Source: Terrimicrobium sacchariphilum (lineage in GTDB: Bacteria; Verrucomicrobiota; Verrucomicrobiia; Chthoniobacterales; Terrimicrobiaceae). From it: DNA of 64,000 nucleotides. Position 1 is the first letter of the stretch, and each line of letters begins with the position of its first letter. The stretch is from contig NZ_BDCO01000002.1 of NCBI RefSeq assembly GCF_001613545.1, forward strand, positions 62,001 to 126,000, given 5' to 3'. Below, in pieces: positions 17,918-30,278 of the stretch. The position numbers and the translations under genes were made by a program. The notes under the pieces were generated by a model. It did not search any database, had not been told where the DNA came from, and saw only the letters and a list, made by a program, of their open reading frames with translations.

Positions 17918-17957
17918 TACCATCAAATATCGCGGTTTACCTACCATATATAGCGGT
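17918..17957 (+). repeat. Imperfect direct repeat upstream of pdhA
   Basis: TACCATCAAATATCGCGGT (17918-17936) is followed by TACCATATATAGCGGT (17942-17957), the same sequence lacking three bases. It lies in the 290-base gap about 230 bases before pdhA. A possible sigma70-like promoter (TTGTCA at 18073, 17-base spacer, ATTATC at 18096) lies downstream of it. A regulator site is possible but nothing else supports it. Confidence 0.35.
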
Positions 17958-18184
17958 GGAAGGGACGAGGGGGCGGAGAGGCGGTCAGAAACTGGTTGTT
18001 TAGGTCCTTGCCGACGCCTTGAAATCCCTACCAGCTTCGTCGCGAAAAAGCGGTCCATTCTCGCATTTCCAGTTGTCAAAACCGGGGTCTGTGAAATTAT
18101 CTTCGTTTGTCGTCGTCGCGGTCACCCAGGGGGCTGGACGGATACGACGCGCACCATCGAACAACATCCAACACCTGCTTTCGC

Positions 18185-19264
18185 ATGCCAAAAACTGAAG
18201 TTCGCTCAACTGATTACGCCAACGCCCCCATCAACGAAAATCTTTCGAAAGAGGACCGCGTCAAGTTGTTGCGAGAGATGATGCGCATCCGCCGCTTCGA
18301 GCAGGTGGCACTCAAGTTTTACAACGCTGGCAAGATGGGAGGCTTCCTGCACCTCTACATCGGCCAGGAGTCCATCGCCGTCGGCACCGTCTCCCTCATG
18401 GGCGACAACGACCATGTCATCACCGCCTACCGCGACCACGGTCACGCTCTGGCCGTCGGCATGGGCATGAACGAGTGCATGGCCGAGCTTTATGGCAAGG
18501 CCACCGGCTGCTCGAAGGGCAAGGGTGGTTCCATGCACTATTTCGCCCCCGACAAGAACTACTGGGGTGGTCACGGCATCGTCGCCGGTCAGACCCCGCT
18601 CGGCCTCGGCCTCGCCTACGGCATCAAGTACAAGGGACTCAAGGGCGCAGCCCTTTGCTTCCTCGGTGACGGCGCGGTCAACCAGGGCGTCGTTTACGAG
18701 AGCCTGAACATGGCCTCCCTCTTTGACCTCCCGGTCATTTACGTCATCGAGAACAACAAATACTCGATGGGCACGAGCCTCGAGCGTTCCTCCGTCATCG
18801 ACAAGTGCCTGGCCCAGCGTGCCGAGGCCTTCAAGGTCGACTGGGCGCTGGCCAACGGCGAAGACGTTTACGAGGTCCGTGCGGTCACCCAGCAGGCTCT
18901 CGAGCGTGCATACGAGAAGTCCCGCCCGACGGTCATCGAATTCCAGACCTACCGCTACTACGGCCATTCGGTCGCCGACGCCAAGCACAAGGGCGGTTAC
19001 CGCAAGGAAGAAGAGATTGAGCGTTACAAGAAGCAGCACGACCCGATCGTGATCTTCAAAAACCGTCTCCTCGCCGAGAAGGCCATCACAGAGGAGCAGT
19101 TCGAGGCGATCGAAGCCGAGGTCAAGGCCGAAGCCGACGAGTCCGCCCGCTTCGCCGAGGAGAGCCCGTACCCGACGGTGGAATCCATTTACGACGACGT
19201 GTACTTCGAGGTCGACCGCCAGACAGAGGCGGGCCGCACGGGTCGTTTCTTCTTCAACAACTAA
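18185..19264 (+). CDS. pdhA: Pyruvate dehydrogenase E1 component, alpha subunit
   Basis: E1alpha with E1beta decarboxylates pyruvate using thiamine diphosphate and passes the acetyl group to E2. ATG 18185 gives 359 residues. Visible motifs are RRFEQVALKFYNAGKMGGF, GQEA-like GQESIAVG, YRDHGHALA, GHGIVAGQTPLGLGLA, the ThDP/Mg2+ motif GDGAVNQGVVYESLNMASL and the phosphorylation-loop region YRYYGHSVADAKHKGGYR. It is the first gene of a pdhA-pdhB-pdhC operon; no E3 (lpd) gene follows in this window. Confidence 0.96.
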   Translation: MPKTEVRSTDYANAPINENLSKEDRVKLLREMMRIRRFEQVALKFYNAGKMGGFLHLYIGQESIAVGTVSLMGDNDHVITAYRDHGHALAVGMGMNECMAELYGKATGCSKGKGGSMHYFAPDKNYWGGHGIVAGQTPLGLGLAYGIKYKGLKGAALCFLGDGAVNQGVVYESLNMASLFDLPVIYVIENNKYSMGTSLERSSVIDKCLAQRAEAFKVDWALANGEDVYEVRAVTQQALERAYEKSRPTVIEFQTYRYYGHSVADAKHKGGYRKEEEIERYKKQHDPIVIFKNRLLAEKAITEEQFEAIEAEVKAEADESARFAEESPYPTVESIYDDVYFEVDRQTEAGRTGRFFFNN

Positions 19265-19310
19265 GGTCCCCTCGGTACCGACTGATCAACCGACTTACTG
19301 CGCATCACGT

Positions 19311-20285
19311 ATGGCACTGATTGAATATCGCGACGCCCTGAACCAAGCCTTCGCCGAGGAGATCGAGCGAGATCCCAATGTCGTCCTCATCGGCGAGGAG
19401 GTCGCCCAGTACGACGGGGCCTACAAGGTCACCCGTGGACTCTGGAAAAAATATGGCGACAAGCGCGTGATGGATACTCCCATCAGCGAGGCCGCCTTCA
19501 TCGGCATGGGCGTGGGAGCTTCCATGCTCGGCCTGCGTCCCGTGATCGAGCTCATGTTCTGGAGCTTCGCCACGGTCGCCTACGACCAGATCATCAACAA
19601 CGCCGGCCAGATCCGCTACATGAGCGGCGGCCTGATCAACTGCCCGATCGTCATTCGCGGTCCGGCCAACGGCGGCACCAACGTCGGCGCCACCCACTCG
19701 CACACTCCGGAGAACTGGCTCGGCGCCATTCCGGGCCTGAAGGTGGTTTCCGCCGCGACTCCTTACGATGCGAAGGGCCTGATGAAGGCCGCCATCCGCG
19801 ACAACGACCCCGTGATGTTCATGGAGAACACCCTTCTCTATGGCAACCGTGGCGAGGTGCCTGAGGAGGAGTACATCATCCCACTCGGCGTCGCTGACCT
19901 GAAGCGCGAGGGTTCCGATGTTTCACTCATCGCTCATGGCCGCGCCGTACTCACCGCCCTCAAGGCGGCGGAGATTCTGGCCTCCGAGCACAACATCCAA
20001 GCCGACGTGCTCGACTTGCGCTCGATCCGTCCGCTCGACGAAGAGGCGATTCTCAAGACGGTCCGCAAGACGCATCGCGCCGTGCTGGTCGACGAGAACA
20101 AGCCCTTCTGCGGCGTTTCGGCCCAGATTTCCGCAACGATCATGGAGCAGGCGTTCGATGACCTCGACGCGCCCGTGGCCCGCGTGTGTTCGCTCGACGC
20201 CCCGGCGATTTACTCGCCTGCGGTCGAGCCGCTCCAGCTCCCCACGCCCGAGCGCGTGATCGAGAAGGTCCTGAAACTCGCCTAA
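19311..20285 (+). CDS. pdhB: Pyruvate dehydrogenase E1 component, beta subunit
   Basis: The 324-residue protein aligns with E1beta over its full length: LIGEEVAQYDGAYKVTRGLW with the ThDP-activating Glu, DTPISEAAFIGMGVGASMLG, ELMFWSFATVAYDQIINNAG, THSHTPENWLGAIPGLKVV and the C-terminal transketolase domain (DVLDLRSIRPLDEEAI). It forms the alpha2beta2 E1 with PdhA. The gap to pdhA is 46 bases and to pdhC 23 bases, consistent with one transcript. Confidence 0.96.
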   Translation: MALIEYRDALNQAFAEEIERDPNVVLIGEEVAQYDGAYKVTRGLWKKYGDKRVMDTPISEAAFIGMGVGASMLGLRPVIELMFWSFATVAYDQIINNAGQIRYMSGGLINCPIVIRGPANGGTNVGATHSHTPENWLGAIPGLKVVSAATPYDAKGLMKAAIRDNDPVMFMENTLLYGNRGEVPEEEYIIPLGVADLKREGSDVSLIAHGRAVLTALKAAEILASEHNIQADVLDLRSIRPLDEEAILKTVRKTHRAVLVDENKPFCGVSAQISATIMEQAFDDLDAPVARVCSLDAPAIYSPAVEPLQLPTPERVIEKVLKLA

Positions 20286-20308
20286 TCTTTCCGTTTTTAT
20301 CTGCTGAC

Positions 20309-21565
20309 ATGCCCAATGTAACCATGCCCAAGCTCAGCGACACGATGACCGAAGGGACCATCACTCGCTGGCGCAAGAAGAAAGGCGACACCGTCGAGAT
20401 GGGGGATATCCTCGCCGAAGTCGAAACTGACAAAGCCACCATGGAAATGGAGGCCTTCGACGATGGCGTGCTCCACGAGATCTTTGTCCCGGATGGCGGC
20501 AAGGCCAAGGTGGGCGACCCGGTGGCTCTCATCCTCGCCGAGGGCGAGACGGCGGAGTCCGCTGGCAAGACCCCGGCAGCGAAGAACGACCTGACTACCT
20601 CGGGTGGCAAGGAAGCCGCTCCCGCCGCCGCTGCTCCGGCAGCGAAAGCCGCAGCTGGCTCGATTGATTCCGACTCGCGTGTGAAGGCTTCGCCTCTCGC
20701 CCGCAAGATCGCCAAGGAAAAGGGCATCTCGCTCGGTTCCGTCCAGGGTTCCGGCCCCGGCGGTCGCATCGTGGTGAAAGATCTCGAGGGGGCTTCCTCC
20801 GCTCCGGCTCCGGCCGCAGCAGCAGCCCCGGCTCCCGCCGCCGCTCCGGCCATTCAGGCCACGGCTGGCGCTTCCGACACGAAGGTCCCGCTCAGCGGCA
20901 TGCGTCGCACGATTGCCGAGCGTCTGGTCGCGAGCAAGCAGCAGAACCCGCACTTCTACCTCTCCGTCGAGGTCGACGCCGGTCCGCTGATGAAGCTCCG
21001 CACGGAACTCAACAAGGCCAACGAAGCCGCCGGTCAGCCCAAGCTCACCGTCAACGACTTCGTTCTGCTTGCCATTTCCCGCTCCGCGGCAGCTCATCCG
21101 TATGTCAATGCCTCGTGGGGCGGCGACTCGATCATCCAGTACGCGAGCGTCAACATCTCGGTCGCCGTGGCAGTCGATGACGGTCTCGTCACGCCGGTCA
21201 TTCGCAATGCGGCCAAGCTCTCCCTCAAGGAGATCAGCGCCTCGGTGAAGGATCTCGCGACCCGCGCCCGCACGAAGAAGCTCAAGCCCGAGGAATACCA
21301 GGGCGGCACCATCACCGTTTCGAACCTCGGCTCCTACGGCGTCGAGCAGTTCTACGCGATCGTCAACCCGCCGCAGGCCGCCATCGTCGCGGTCGGCGCC
21401 ATCGTCAAGAAGCCGGTGGTCAATGCGAAGGATGAGATCGTGGTCGGCCAGCGCATGGTGGTTTCGCTCAGCGGCGACCATCGCGTCGTCGACGGCGCGG
21501 TCGGGGCGGAGTTCCTGTCCACCCTGCGCAAGCTGATCGAGAACCCGGCGCTCATGCTGTTCTAG
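20309..21565 (+). CDS. pdhC: Dihydrolipoamide acetyltransferase (PDH E2)
   Basis: The 418-residue protein has the standard E2 layout. One lipoyl domain has the lipoylated Lys in VETDKATMEMEAF (about residue 43). An Ala/Pro linker follows, then a peripheral-subunit-binding domain (VKASPLARKIAKEKG, GSGPGGRIVVKDL), a second Ala/Pro linker, and the catalytic domain with SGDHRVVDGAVGAEFL. It transfers acetyl from lipoate to CoA. A longer in-frame start exists inside pdhB, but ATG 20309 begins exactly at the lipoyl domain. A strong hairpin follows the gene. Confidence 0.96.
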   Translation: MPNVTMPKLSDTMTEGTITRWRKKKGDTVEMGDILAEVETDKATMEMEAFDDGVLHEIFVPDGGKAKVGDPVALILAEGETAESAGKTPAAKNDLTTSGGKEAAPAAAAPAAKAAAGSIDSDSRVKASPLARKIAKEKGISLGSVQGSGPGGRIVVKDLEGASSAPAPAAAAAPAPAAAPAIQATAGASDTKVPLSGMRRTIAERLVASKQQNPHFYLSVEVDAGPLMKLRTELNKANEAAGQPKLTVNDFVLLAISRSAAAHPYVNASWGGDSIIQYASVNISVAVAVDDGLVTPVIRNAAKLSLKEISASVKDLATRARTKKLKPEEYQGGTITVSNLGSYGVEQFYAIVNPPQAAIVAVGAIVKKPVVNAKDEIVVGQRMVVSLSGDHRVVDGAVGAEFLSTLRKLIENPALMLF

Positions 21566-21599
21566 GCACCGGTTCGCGAAAGCTAACAAAAAATCTCAA

Positions 21600-21637
21600 G
21601 GGCGGCTGCCGATACCTAGGCAGTCGCCCTTTTGTTT
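21600..21637 (+). terminator. Rho-independent terminator of the pdh operon, probably bidirectional
   Basis: An 11-bp stem, GGGCGGCTGCC (21600-21610) with GGCAGTCGCCC (21619-21629), has a short loop and a following T-rich run. A run of A bases on the left would serve the convergent gene as well. Confidence 0.85.
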
Positions 21638-22296
21638 TCACCGGCAGCGCGGGCTCTTAGGAGAGGCGACGGCTCCGACACATAAATACCGATGCCATTA
21701 GGATCGCGAACCATAAACAGAGTCTCTCCAGCAGTCGTGAGTGGTCCGGTTTCTATGGCAACACCGCCTGCTCGAAAGCGTTCCAGGTCGCGCCTGACAT
21801 CATCTGTGCTAAAGGTGAGATAAACGCCTTCGCCTGGGAAAGGACGCAACGAAATCGAATGTTTCGGTCGCGACCCGGGCCGCACAAAGCAGAGCGTCCG
21901 AATGCCTCGGGGAGATTTCAAGACCAGCCCGTCGGATTCGTCGACCTGGATGCTGTAGTGAAAGAAATTCAGATAAAACCTTCTGGTTTCTTCCAATCTC
22001 TCCGAGATGAAGCCGATGAATTCAAGGTTGGCGGGCGCTGGCGCGCTATTTTCCCGCTCGCGCTTGAATGTCGTCCACGATGAAAATCCCTGGCTCCGTG
22101 CGATAATCAACTGCGCATCAGCCAGGGTAAAAGTCCGACCCGCGCTCATGGACGATCCTTCCGGATGGAAGTGGCTGAACTCCGACAGGGCGTATTCCTC
22201 TCCGGCTCTCAGGGCGCGAAGAAGAGCGCGGGCGCGATTGCGATGATAAGCGAGATTTGGAGCGACGGAATAAACGGCTGCATTTTTCTCATGCAT
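21616..22296 (-). CDS. VOC (glyoxalase-like) protein with ankyrin-associated N-terminal segment
   Basis: The product has 226 residues. Residues 15-80 (HRNRARALLRALRAGEEYAL, FTLADAQLIIARSQGFSSW) match the leader found before ankyrin repeats in some soil bacterial proteins. Residues 90-215 form a VOC domain: FIGFISERLEETRRFYLNFF, then YLTFSTDDVRRDLERFRAGG and MVRDPNGIGIYV. Here the VOC domain takes the place normally held by ankyrin repeats. The enzymatic role is unknown. Its 3' end lies inside the pdh terminator hairpin. Confidence 0.75.
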   Translation of the reverse strand: MHEKNAAVYSVAPNLAYHRNRARALLRALRAGEEYALSEFSHFHPEGSSMSAGRTFTLADAQLIIARSQGFSSWTTFKRERENSAPAPANLEFIGFISERLEETRRFYLNFFHYSIQVDESDGLVLKSPRGIRTLCFVRPGSRPKHSISLRPFPGEGVYLTFSTDDVRRDLERFRAGGVAIETGPLTTAGETLFMVRDPNGIGIYVSEPSPLLRARAAGENKRATA

Positions 22297-22457
22297 GATG
22301 AAATGGCTCCCCGGCCTGCTTACGGAGTATGATATAGGTTATATAAGTCAGACGGGCGATGCCCTTTCCGCAGGCCGGATGTTCTCTGAATGAACGAGGC
22401 TGAGATAGTCCATAGCGTAAGACTTTGTCAAGCGCATGGGTGAAACACCCAGGCAGG

Positions 22458-23324
22458 CTAATAGACCAGAGCAGAACGCTCGGCGACCCAGCCTGAGATG
22501 TCGCGCAGGACGGCGTCCTTTTCCCAGTCGTTCCAGAGGAGGTGGTAGGACTCCGGGTAGTGCAGGTGCTGCTTGTCGGTGGACGGGATCAGGTCATACC
22601 AGCGGGCGACCTGCTCGGGGCGGATGAAAACATCCTGGCCGGCGGAGAGGACGAGGGTCGGCACCGTGATGCCGGTGGCGAGCTGCGGAGTGGAATCCAT
22701 CAGGCGGCTGAAGGCGCTGAGGAAGCCAATGGTGAAGACCGGGATGTAATGCGACGAGGCGCGGATGCGCGCGATGTGCTCCTCGTCCCGGGTGACGGGG
22801 ATGGGCTTCGACTTGCCGGTGACGAACAGGCCAGGATGCAGCCGCAGGTTGGGTGCGAGACGGGCGGCGAACCGGACGATGGCCCGGACAGGTGGCGGGG
22901 TGGGATTCTTCAATTCCACCACGGGGACCGAAAGAATCGCTCCGGCGATATCTGGACCGATCGCCTTGCGGTGGAGCAGGTGGGAGAGAAGGAGCGAGCC
23001 CATGCTCTCGCCGCACCAGAAGACCGGGCTGCCCCCTGCGCGGGATCGGACGAAATCGCCGAAGGCCACGATGTCCTTCTCCAAGGCTGCGAGATCGAAA
23101 AAGGCTCCCCGCCGACGAGTCACGGGGTCGTGTCCCTGGCCGCGCAGGTTCATCGCGTATACGGAAAGGCCCTGCCCCGAGAGATGCCGGGCGAGCGTCT
23201 CAAAGTCGGTGGCCGCACCGCCCAGGCCGTGGATGCAGATGACGGTACCGCGCTCGCTGCCGACGGGCTCCCAGTGATGGCAGGGAAAGGTTACGCCATC
23301 GGGAGCGATCCATGGAAATTCCAT
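22458..23324 (-). CDS. Alpha/beta hydrolase, monoacylglycerol-lipase/lysophospholipase-like
   Basis: From ATG 23324 the protein has 288 residues; a start at 23366 would add 14. It shows GTVICIHGLGGAATDFETLA (oxyanion region), YAMNLRGQGHDP, the nucleophile elbow CGESMGSLLL (Ser), an acid Asp in LSAGQDVFIRPE, and the catalytic His near HYPESYHLLWND. The pattern matches Serine aminopeptidase S33/PldB-type lipases. No signal peptide is evident, so it is probably cytoplasmic. It is divergent from a small secreted-protein gene. Confidence 0.85.
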   Translation of the reverse strand: MEFPWIAPDGVTFPCHHWEPVGSERGTVICIHGLGGAATDFETLARHLSGQGLSVYAMNLRGQGHDPVTRRRGAFFDLAALEKDIVAFGDFVRSRAGGSPVFWCGESMGSLLLSHLLHRKAIGPDIAGAILSVPVVELKNPTPPPVRAIVRFAARLAPNLRLHPGLFVTGKSKPIPVTRDEEHIARIRASSHYIPVFTIGFLSAFSRLMDSTPQLATGITVPTLVLSAGQDVFIRPEQVARWYDLIPSTDKQHLHYPESYHLLWNDWEKDAVLRDISGWVAERSALVY

Positions 23325-23376
23325 AAAGGGAGTTTCGGATTGCTTTTCCCATAGCGCCACCCGCATTTTTCAAGAA

Positions 23377-23898
23377 ATGCGAAAACTTCTCACCGCCCTA
23401 GCTCTCGTCATCGCTGCCACGCCTGTTTTTGCGGGACGTCTCGATATCGCCGTCATCCAGTTTGGAAGCGAACGGACTCCGGAAGAACTCGCTGCGGCCC
23501 TTTCTCGCACAAACCTCAGCGAGATCACCAATTCGGATCGTACGATCACGAATGAGAGTGAGCTGAAAGCTGGCAACGTGCTCTTTGCCCAGTCCTTTGT
23601 CGCGTCGCCTGGTGCGCGCTTTGCCACCTCCACCCGGCTGGGCAACCAGCGTGCGGATGTCGAGGGTCAGCTCGGCTCCGGTCGGGTGTCGGTCAACATC
23701 GACATCATTGAAGGAGTGAAGCTCGGCCTGCGCAACTACGCAACGTCGAACTACAATGGCTCCGGCCCGGTCTCCTCGGCGCCGCAGATCATCAGCATGA
23801 AGCAGACACGTATCAAGGGTCCGCAGGTCGAGAAGGGACAGACCAAGATGCGCACGCTGTATCTCACGACGATCCTCGTGGCGCAGTACCAGCCGTGA
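23377..23898 (+). CDS. Small exported protein of unknown function
   Basis: The 173-residue protein has a signal peptide (KLLTALALVIAATPVFA). The mature part begins RLDIAVIQFGSERTPEELAAAL and has alternating polar beta-like segments (GQLGSGRVSVNIDIIEGVKLG), ending LYLTTILVAQYQP. I recognise no family. It is monocistronic, with its own terminator 55 bases downstream. Confidence 0.65.
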   Translation: MRKLLTALALVIAATPVFAGRLDIAVIQFGSERTPEELAAALSRTNLSEITNSDRTITNESELKAGNVLFAQSFVASPGARFATSTRLGNQRADVEGQLGSGRVSVNIDIIEGVKLGLRNYATSNYNGSGPVSSAPQIISMKQTRIKGPQVEKGQTKMRTLYLTTILVAQYQP

Positions 23899-23952
23899 TC
23901 CTCGAATCCTCGCAGGCGAGGGATAATCGCTCCGCCTGATTCTTTCCAAGCC

Positions 23953-23985
23953 AAGGGCCTGAGCGTTTTGCTAGGCCCTTTTTTT
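23953..23985 (+). terminator. Rho-independent terminator
   Basis: AAGGGCCT (23953-23960) pairs with AGGCCCTT (23973-23980) and is followed by a run of T, ending the 23377-23898 transcript. Confidence 0.85.
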
Positions 23986-24058
23986 GAGCTCAAGGAAGGG
24001 CCGAGACGGTATAGCCGCACTTTGGTGGCAGTAGTCCGGGCAGTTCCCCGAGTTCTTT

Positions 24059-24832
24059 CTAGTTGTTGTTTGTCTGGTTGAGCAGGTATTTCGTGCTGCC
24101 GCTTGGAGCAAAGCGACCGACATTGGCCTTCGGTGCGCGCTGGTCGATCGTCGACGGATCAATGGGTAGAAACCCTGCCGAGCCATTGGCAAAGCCCACC
24201 ATTGCATACCCTGCATTGCGGCCATGCACTGTCACCTCGCGCTGGTCGATCCCGTAAAACTCCTCCAGCATGGGGTTTGAACCTGAAGCAGGTTTTTGAA
24301 ACGTATTGACTTGTGCCGAAGTGGTGAAGACGACGATCTCGCCGGGTTTCTCCAGGGTCAGGACATTGATGCGTGGCTCCAGGCCGCTCCAGTTGCCACC
24401 CAAAAGAACATTATAGCCGATCCCAATGTATCCAAACTTGTACTTCGGCTTGAAGGCACGCCCGGAGAGCTTGAGTCCTGGATCGGGCCGGATGCTCATC
24501 GGGACATATCCGCCCAGCGGCCCGGCCTCCGGTCGGATGATCCGTCTTCCCTCGGGAAGCGATGAACTCCCCGGGGGTTCATAGCCAAACCACCAGGTGA
24601 CGCCTCGCGGCTCGGGTCCGGCCGCACAGTAGGGCCAAAAGACGTTATTGTTCTCGCCGAGGTAAGCAGCGGCTCCGACGGAAAGCTGCCGGATATTGGA
24701 GGCCGAGATGGCCAACGAGGAACGCTCGTAGACTTTCCATCCCGCCGCACCCAGCACCGCCGCGAGGGTCGCGACGATGCCAACGGTCACGATTAGCTCA
24801 ATGAGCGAGAACCCTCGCGTCCTTTTGAGCAT
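24059..24832 (-). CDS. Prepilin-type N-terminal cleavage/methylation protein (pseudopilin-like)
   Basis: The product is 257 residues with a type IV prepilin leader: KRTRG|FSLIELIVTVGIVATLA, with cleavage after Gly and the conserved Glu5. The C-terminal region resembles the verrucomicrobial/planctomycete DUF1559-like secreted pseudopilins, with FKPKYKFGYIGIGYNVLLGG and AGYAMVGFANGSAGFLP. Its start overlaps the end of the upstream PEP-CTERM gene by 35 bases, so the two are co-translated. Its role is unknown; many such paralogues exist per genome in this group. Confidence 0.85.
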   Translation of the reverse strand: MLKRTRGFSLIELIVTVGIVATLAAVLGAAGWKVYERSSLAISASNIRQLSVGAAAYLGENNNVFWPYCAAGPEPRGVTWWFGYEPPGSSSLPEGRRIIRPEAGPLGGYVPMSIRPDPGLKLSGRAFKPKYKFGYIGIGYNVLLGGNWSGLEPRINVLTLEKPGEIVVFTTSAQVNTFQKPASGSNPMLEEFYGIDQREVTVHGRNAGYAMVGFANGSAGFLPIDPSTIDQRAPKANVGRFAPSGSTKYLLNQTNNN

Positions 24833-25553
24833 GGCGGCGGCGGATTATGATCAGGAAAGCCACTCCCCCGAGAGCAAGCAGGACAGTTCCAGGCTCCGGT
24901 ACGGCCGCCGTCGGGGCGTCGAACGTGTAGCCGGTGGCCGTCGGCACATATGGCGCATAGGCAAAGCCATACCATCCCCCGTCCGTCAGAGTGAGCGAGG
25001 AGATACCCTCGTCGGCAAATGCAAAGAATGCGTTGAAGGAATCACCTGTTGTTCCGATCAGGAAATTCCAATATCCAGCGTTCGTGAATCCGCTCTGCTC
25101 GCGCGTGACACTCGTATAGCCCGGCAACCCGGTCTGATTGTAGGAAATACCTTCCATACTGGTACCCCAGGAAGCAGATTCATTTCCGGTCCAGCTTAGC
25201 CGGGAATCGCCGGAAGGATTGGTGGTGGTAGTGGGAATGATGGCGGGAATCTCGCTGGTATCGTCCGGATCGGGTGCGTAAATCGTCACCTGCCCGGCAA
25301 TGGCGTTGAGCATTTGCTGGACGGAGAGGGTTGCGACTCCATCCCAGCGGAATCCCCAGGCGAGCGATACCGGCGTGTTGCCGTCATTCCATTGAATGAC
25401 CAGAGCGGCTTCGTTGCTTCCCGTCCCATACCAGGACGTGATGTCCGACATTTGCGTGACGACTACGGCCAGGGCCTTTGATCCAGGGCAGAGCACAGAT
25501 GTGGCCAGGAACGTCGCGACGATCGCCGCGCGGATTCGTGAATAGTAAAACAT
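24798..25553 (-). CDS. PEP-CTERM sorting domain protein
   Basis: The 251-residue secreted protein has a signal peptide (AAIVATFLATSVLCPGSKALA) and a C-terminal sorting tail: VPEPGT, a hydrophobic helix (VLLALGGVAFLIII) and a basic end. It should be handled by an exosortase system and released at the outer surface. The central part (VIQWNDGNTPVSLAWGFRWDG) resembles cell-surface domains found in similar PEP-CTERM proteins. It overlaps the prepilin-like gene that follows. Confidence 0.88.
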   Translation of the reverse strand: MFYYSRIRAAIVATFLATSVLCPGSKALAVVVTQMSDITSWYGTGSNEAALVIQWNDGNTPVSLAWGFRWDGVATLSVQQMLNAIAGQVTIYAPDPDDTSEIPAIIPTTTTNPSGDSRLSWTGNESASWGTSMEGISYNQTGLPGYTSVTREQSGFTNAGYWNFLIGTTGDSFNAFFAFADEGISSLTLTDGGWYGFAYAPYVPTATGYTFDAPTAAVPEPGTVLLALGGVAFLIIIRRRHAQKDARVLAH

Positions 25554-25876
25554 GGTTCTTGATCTTGCGAGAACCTGGCGCGCCCAGAGGCGTGCCGATC
25601 CTCATTCTTTCTTTGGTGCGAAGAAGGTTTTTAGCGCCCGCGCAGGTCGCACGACCGGACCCGGGCGAATGAGTTTTCCGACAACGAAGTATTCTGGCTC
25701 CTGGACGCTTTGTATTGCCTCGGCCCCGGCCTTCACCTTTGTTTCCAAAGATTGGCCTCCTTGCGGATGGGACCTCGTTTCCAGTTACAGCAGCGCAACT
25801 GCTCCCGGCTTTCACGGGATTCCATGCACTGTCGGATGAGGATGTTTTTAAGTAATCAGTCGATAGGCGATGAGAG
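25554..25876. other. 323-base gap upstream of the PEP-CTERM gene
   Basis: This non-coding stretch lies between the metH stop and the PEP-CTERM start. It must hold the promoter and 5' leader of the PEP-CTERM/prepilin pair. I find no gene, strong hairpin or repeat in it. Confidence 0.5.
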
Positions 25877-29581
<3,705 letters not shown>

Positions 29582-29606
29582 GAAATGGAAAGAAACGGGT
29601 TACAGC

Positions 29607-30194
29607 TTAGGCCACCGCCGGCTTGAAGGCGGCGGAGGGGCGCTGCAGACGCAGCACCACGATCACAAAGAGGACCGTGAAAAGCGCATCGCTGAGGAGC
29701 GAATTGCGGAAGAACATCCAGGTCGGCGGGAAGCCCGGCTGACCAACAGTCAGCGCCTGCACCCAACCGACGGCGGTCTGCGGGTAGTTCGCGTTACCGA
29801 TCCAGGCGAGGGAATTCGTCACCACGTAGAAAAGGAGGCTGTTGGCCAGGGTTGCTCCCGCCAGGGCGAGAAAGCCGGAACGACGCAGGTAGCCGCCCGC
29901 GGTCGCCGCGATCAGGTAGCAGGCATAGACGCCCGCCATGCTGATGCTCACAAGCGGCATGTGGTAATGGAAATTCAGTACGAGATCGCTTGCGAAGAGA
30001 ATGGCAATCGGCAGGGCAAATCCCAGCACTCCCGGCAGAGCCATGCCGCAACAAAAGGCCATGGCCATGGCAGGCGAAAAATTCGGCAGGTCCGTCCACC
30101 ACATGCCCGAGGCGACCCGGTACAGACCGGCCGCCAGCGCCAGCGCTACGATGCCCACCCATTTCGCCCTGTTATCCAAAAGTTCGTGCCTCAT
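29607..30194 (-). CDS. DUF6580 family membrane protein, putative transporter
   Basis: The 195-residue integral membrane protein has about five helices. FSPAMAMAFCCGMALPG and the C-terminal FFRNSLLSDALFTVLFVIV fit the DUF6580 family, which resembles S components of ECF-type vitamin transporters. It lies 25 bases upstream of metH on the same strand. The putative operator at 30253-30278, shared with the metK locus, precedes it. Uptake of cobalamin, a precursor or methionine would fit the context but is inferred. No ECF ATPases are nearby. Confidence 0.75.
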   Translation of the reverse strand: MRHELLDNRAKWVGIVALALAAGLYRVASGMWWTDLPNFSPAMAMAFCCGMALPGVLGFALPIAILFASDLVLNFHYHMPLVSISMAGVYACYLIAATAGGYLRRSGFLALAGATLANSLLFYVVTNSLAWIGNANYPQTAVGWVQALTVGQPGFPPTWMFFRNSLLSDALFTVLFVIVVLRLQRPSAAFKPAVA

Positions 30195-30252
30195 GGTTTT
30201 TGCCTATCGGTTTTCGTTGATTGGGACAAACCTTCGCGAATTTTCCCAAAAC

Positions 30253-30278
30253 ATCAAGATATTTGGATATGTGCATAT
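30253..30278 (-). promoter_or_regulatory. Putative SAM/SAH-type ArsR operator of the DUF6580-metH unit
   Basis: ATCAAGATAT is followed by two overlapping ATAT-N4-ATAT palindromes (30259-30270 and 30267-30278). The same ATCAAGATAT box and ATAT-N4-ATAT core occur between the ArsR-methyltransferase regulator and metK (41789-41812). It lies about 60 bases upstream of the DUF6580 start. Binding by that regulator is inferred. Confidence 0.6.
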
